Shown piece by piece: positions 4,822-5,471 of a stretch of DNA of 5,471 nucleotides. The position numbers were made by a program, and so were the translations under genes. Under the pieces are notes generated by a model. It was given only the letters and a program-made list of their open reading frames with translations, searched no databases and was not told where the DNA came from. Source of the DNA: a bacterium (GTDB lineage Bacteria > Bacillota_I > Bacilli_A > RF39 > UBA660); assembly GCA_029012525.1 (NCBI GenBank), contig JAQXMG010000016.1, positions 1-5,471 on the forward strand, read 5' to 3'. Position 1 is the first letter of the stretch. Each line of letters begins with the position of its first letter.

Positions 4822-5471
4822 ATGGAAAAACAAGAAATAATAAAAGACATTGCTCTAAGAACTGGTGGAGACATTTATTTAGGAGTAGTTGGTGCAGTTA
4901 GAACTGGTAAGTCAACTTTTATCAAAAAAGTATTAGAAAATTTAATTATACCTAATATAGATGATGAATTTGAAAGAAAAAGAGCATTAGATGAAACGCC
5001 ACAGTCATCAGGTGGTAAAACAATTATGACAATTGAGCCTAAGTTTGTTCCTAATAACGTTGCTAAAGTAAAAATTGATGATCTAGAATGTAATATGAGA
5101 CTTGTCGATTGTGTTGGATACGTTATTAAAAACGCTAAAGGGTATGAAGATGAAAATGGACCAAGAATGGTTAAAACACCATGGTTTAATGATGAAATAC
5201 CTTTTGTAGAAGCAGCAGAAGTAGGAACAGAAAAAGTTATTAAAGATCATTCAACAATAGGAATAATTATGACTACAGATGGTTCTATTGGAGAGTTTAC
5301 AAGAAATGATTATGTAGAAGCAGAAGAACGAGTTGTAAAGGAATTAAAAGAATACCATAAACCATTTATCGTTGTTTTAAATACTAAAAATCCAAATAGT
5401 GTTGATACTAGAAATCTTGCGAGTAACTTAAAAGAATCTTATGGTGTTCCTGTTCTTCCAATTGATGTTTT
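4822..5471 (+). CDS. spoIVA: Stage IV sporulation protein A, N-terminal part (3' end outside window)
   Basis: SpoIVA is the morphogenetic ATPase that polymerises on the outer forespore membrane to form the spore coat basement layer, anchored by SpoVM in Bacillus. The 216 visible residues match the family closely from the first residue: MEKQEIIKDIALRTGG, Walker A GAVRTGKST (24-32, Lys30), GKTIMTIEPKFVP (65-77), Walker B LVDCVGY (94-100, Asp96), KGYEDENGPRM, TPWF, STIGIIMTTDGSIG and EAEERVVKELKE. The fold is of the TRAFAC GTPase type, but the known protein uses ATP. Residue 71 is Ile where B. subtilis has the second of two Thr (T70-T71). The start has an AGAGAGTGA ribosome-binding region (about 4809-4817) and agrees with the family N-terminus. 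The middle and C-terminal domains are cut off by the window edge. A candidate sigma-E promoter lies upstream. Confidence 0.97.
   Translation, partial: MEKQEIIKDIALRTGGDIYLGVVGAVRTGKSTFIKKVLENLIIPNIDDEFERKRALDETPQSSGGKTIMTIEPKFVPNNVAKVKIDDLECNMRLVDCVGYVIKNAKGYEDENGPRMVKTPWFNDEIPFVEAAEVGTEKVIKDHSTIGIIMTTDGSIGEFTRNDYVEAEERVVKELKEYHKPFIVVLNTKNPNSVDTRNLASNLKESYGVPVLPIDV

Noticed and set aside
1..5471. CRISPR array, insertion sequence, tRNA/rRNA gene or prophage signature
   Set aside because: No direct-repeat array, transposase-like protein, terminal inverted repeats, cloverleaf or rRNA-like conserved segments were seen on either strand.

Overview
The window comes from a strongly AT-rich, Firmicutes-type genome. 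It carries a clear spoIVA gene, so the lineage forms or descended from endospore formers. The rpsD gene stands alone, has its own leader and encodes a cysteine-free S4. That is the Bacilli/Erysipelotrichia arrangement, not the Clostridium alpha-operon one. An AT-rich gut Bacilli/Erysipelotrichia-type bacterium fits best, but this is inference. Every Trp codon I checked in the conserved proteins is TGG and there is no in-frame TGA, so nothing suggests a Mycoplasma-type code.

Layout. Bases 1-250 hold the 3' end of a probable rmuC, with a terminator hairpin folded over its stop codon. A canonical promoter (360-388) then drives monocistronic parE (414-2318, topoisomerase IV subunit B). A palindromic terminator at about 2329-2357 serves both parE and the convergent rpsD (2361-2954, minus strand). 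The 228-base gap 2955-3182 is the longest gene-free stretch. It holds a long rpsD leader with internal pairing that resembles an S4 autoregulatory RNA, plus back-to-back overlapping promoters for rpsD (minus) and ftsY (plus). Then follow ftsY (3183-4172) and ylxM (4173-4472), which abut and look translationally coupled. Next comes a small gene for an unrecognised cysteine-rich 69-residue protein (4537-4746). The window ends inside spoIVA (from 4822), which is preceded by a sequence resembling a sigma-E promoter.

How the genes relate. Most of the window is housekeeping: DNA maintenance (rmuC, parE), translation (rpsD) and co-translational membrane targeting (ftsY, ylxM). spoIVA belongs to the sporulation programme in the mother cell. 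The usual partners parC (of parE) and ffh (of ylxM) are not next to their partners here. No mobile element, CRISPR array, tRNA or rRNA was seen. I found no convincing new multi-gene system. The points most worth a second look are the Cys-rich protein, the rpsD leader with its shared promoter region, and the spoIVA promoter and sensor-threonine change.
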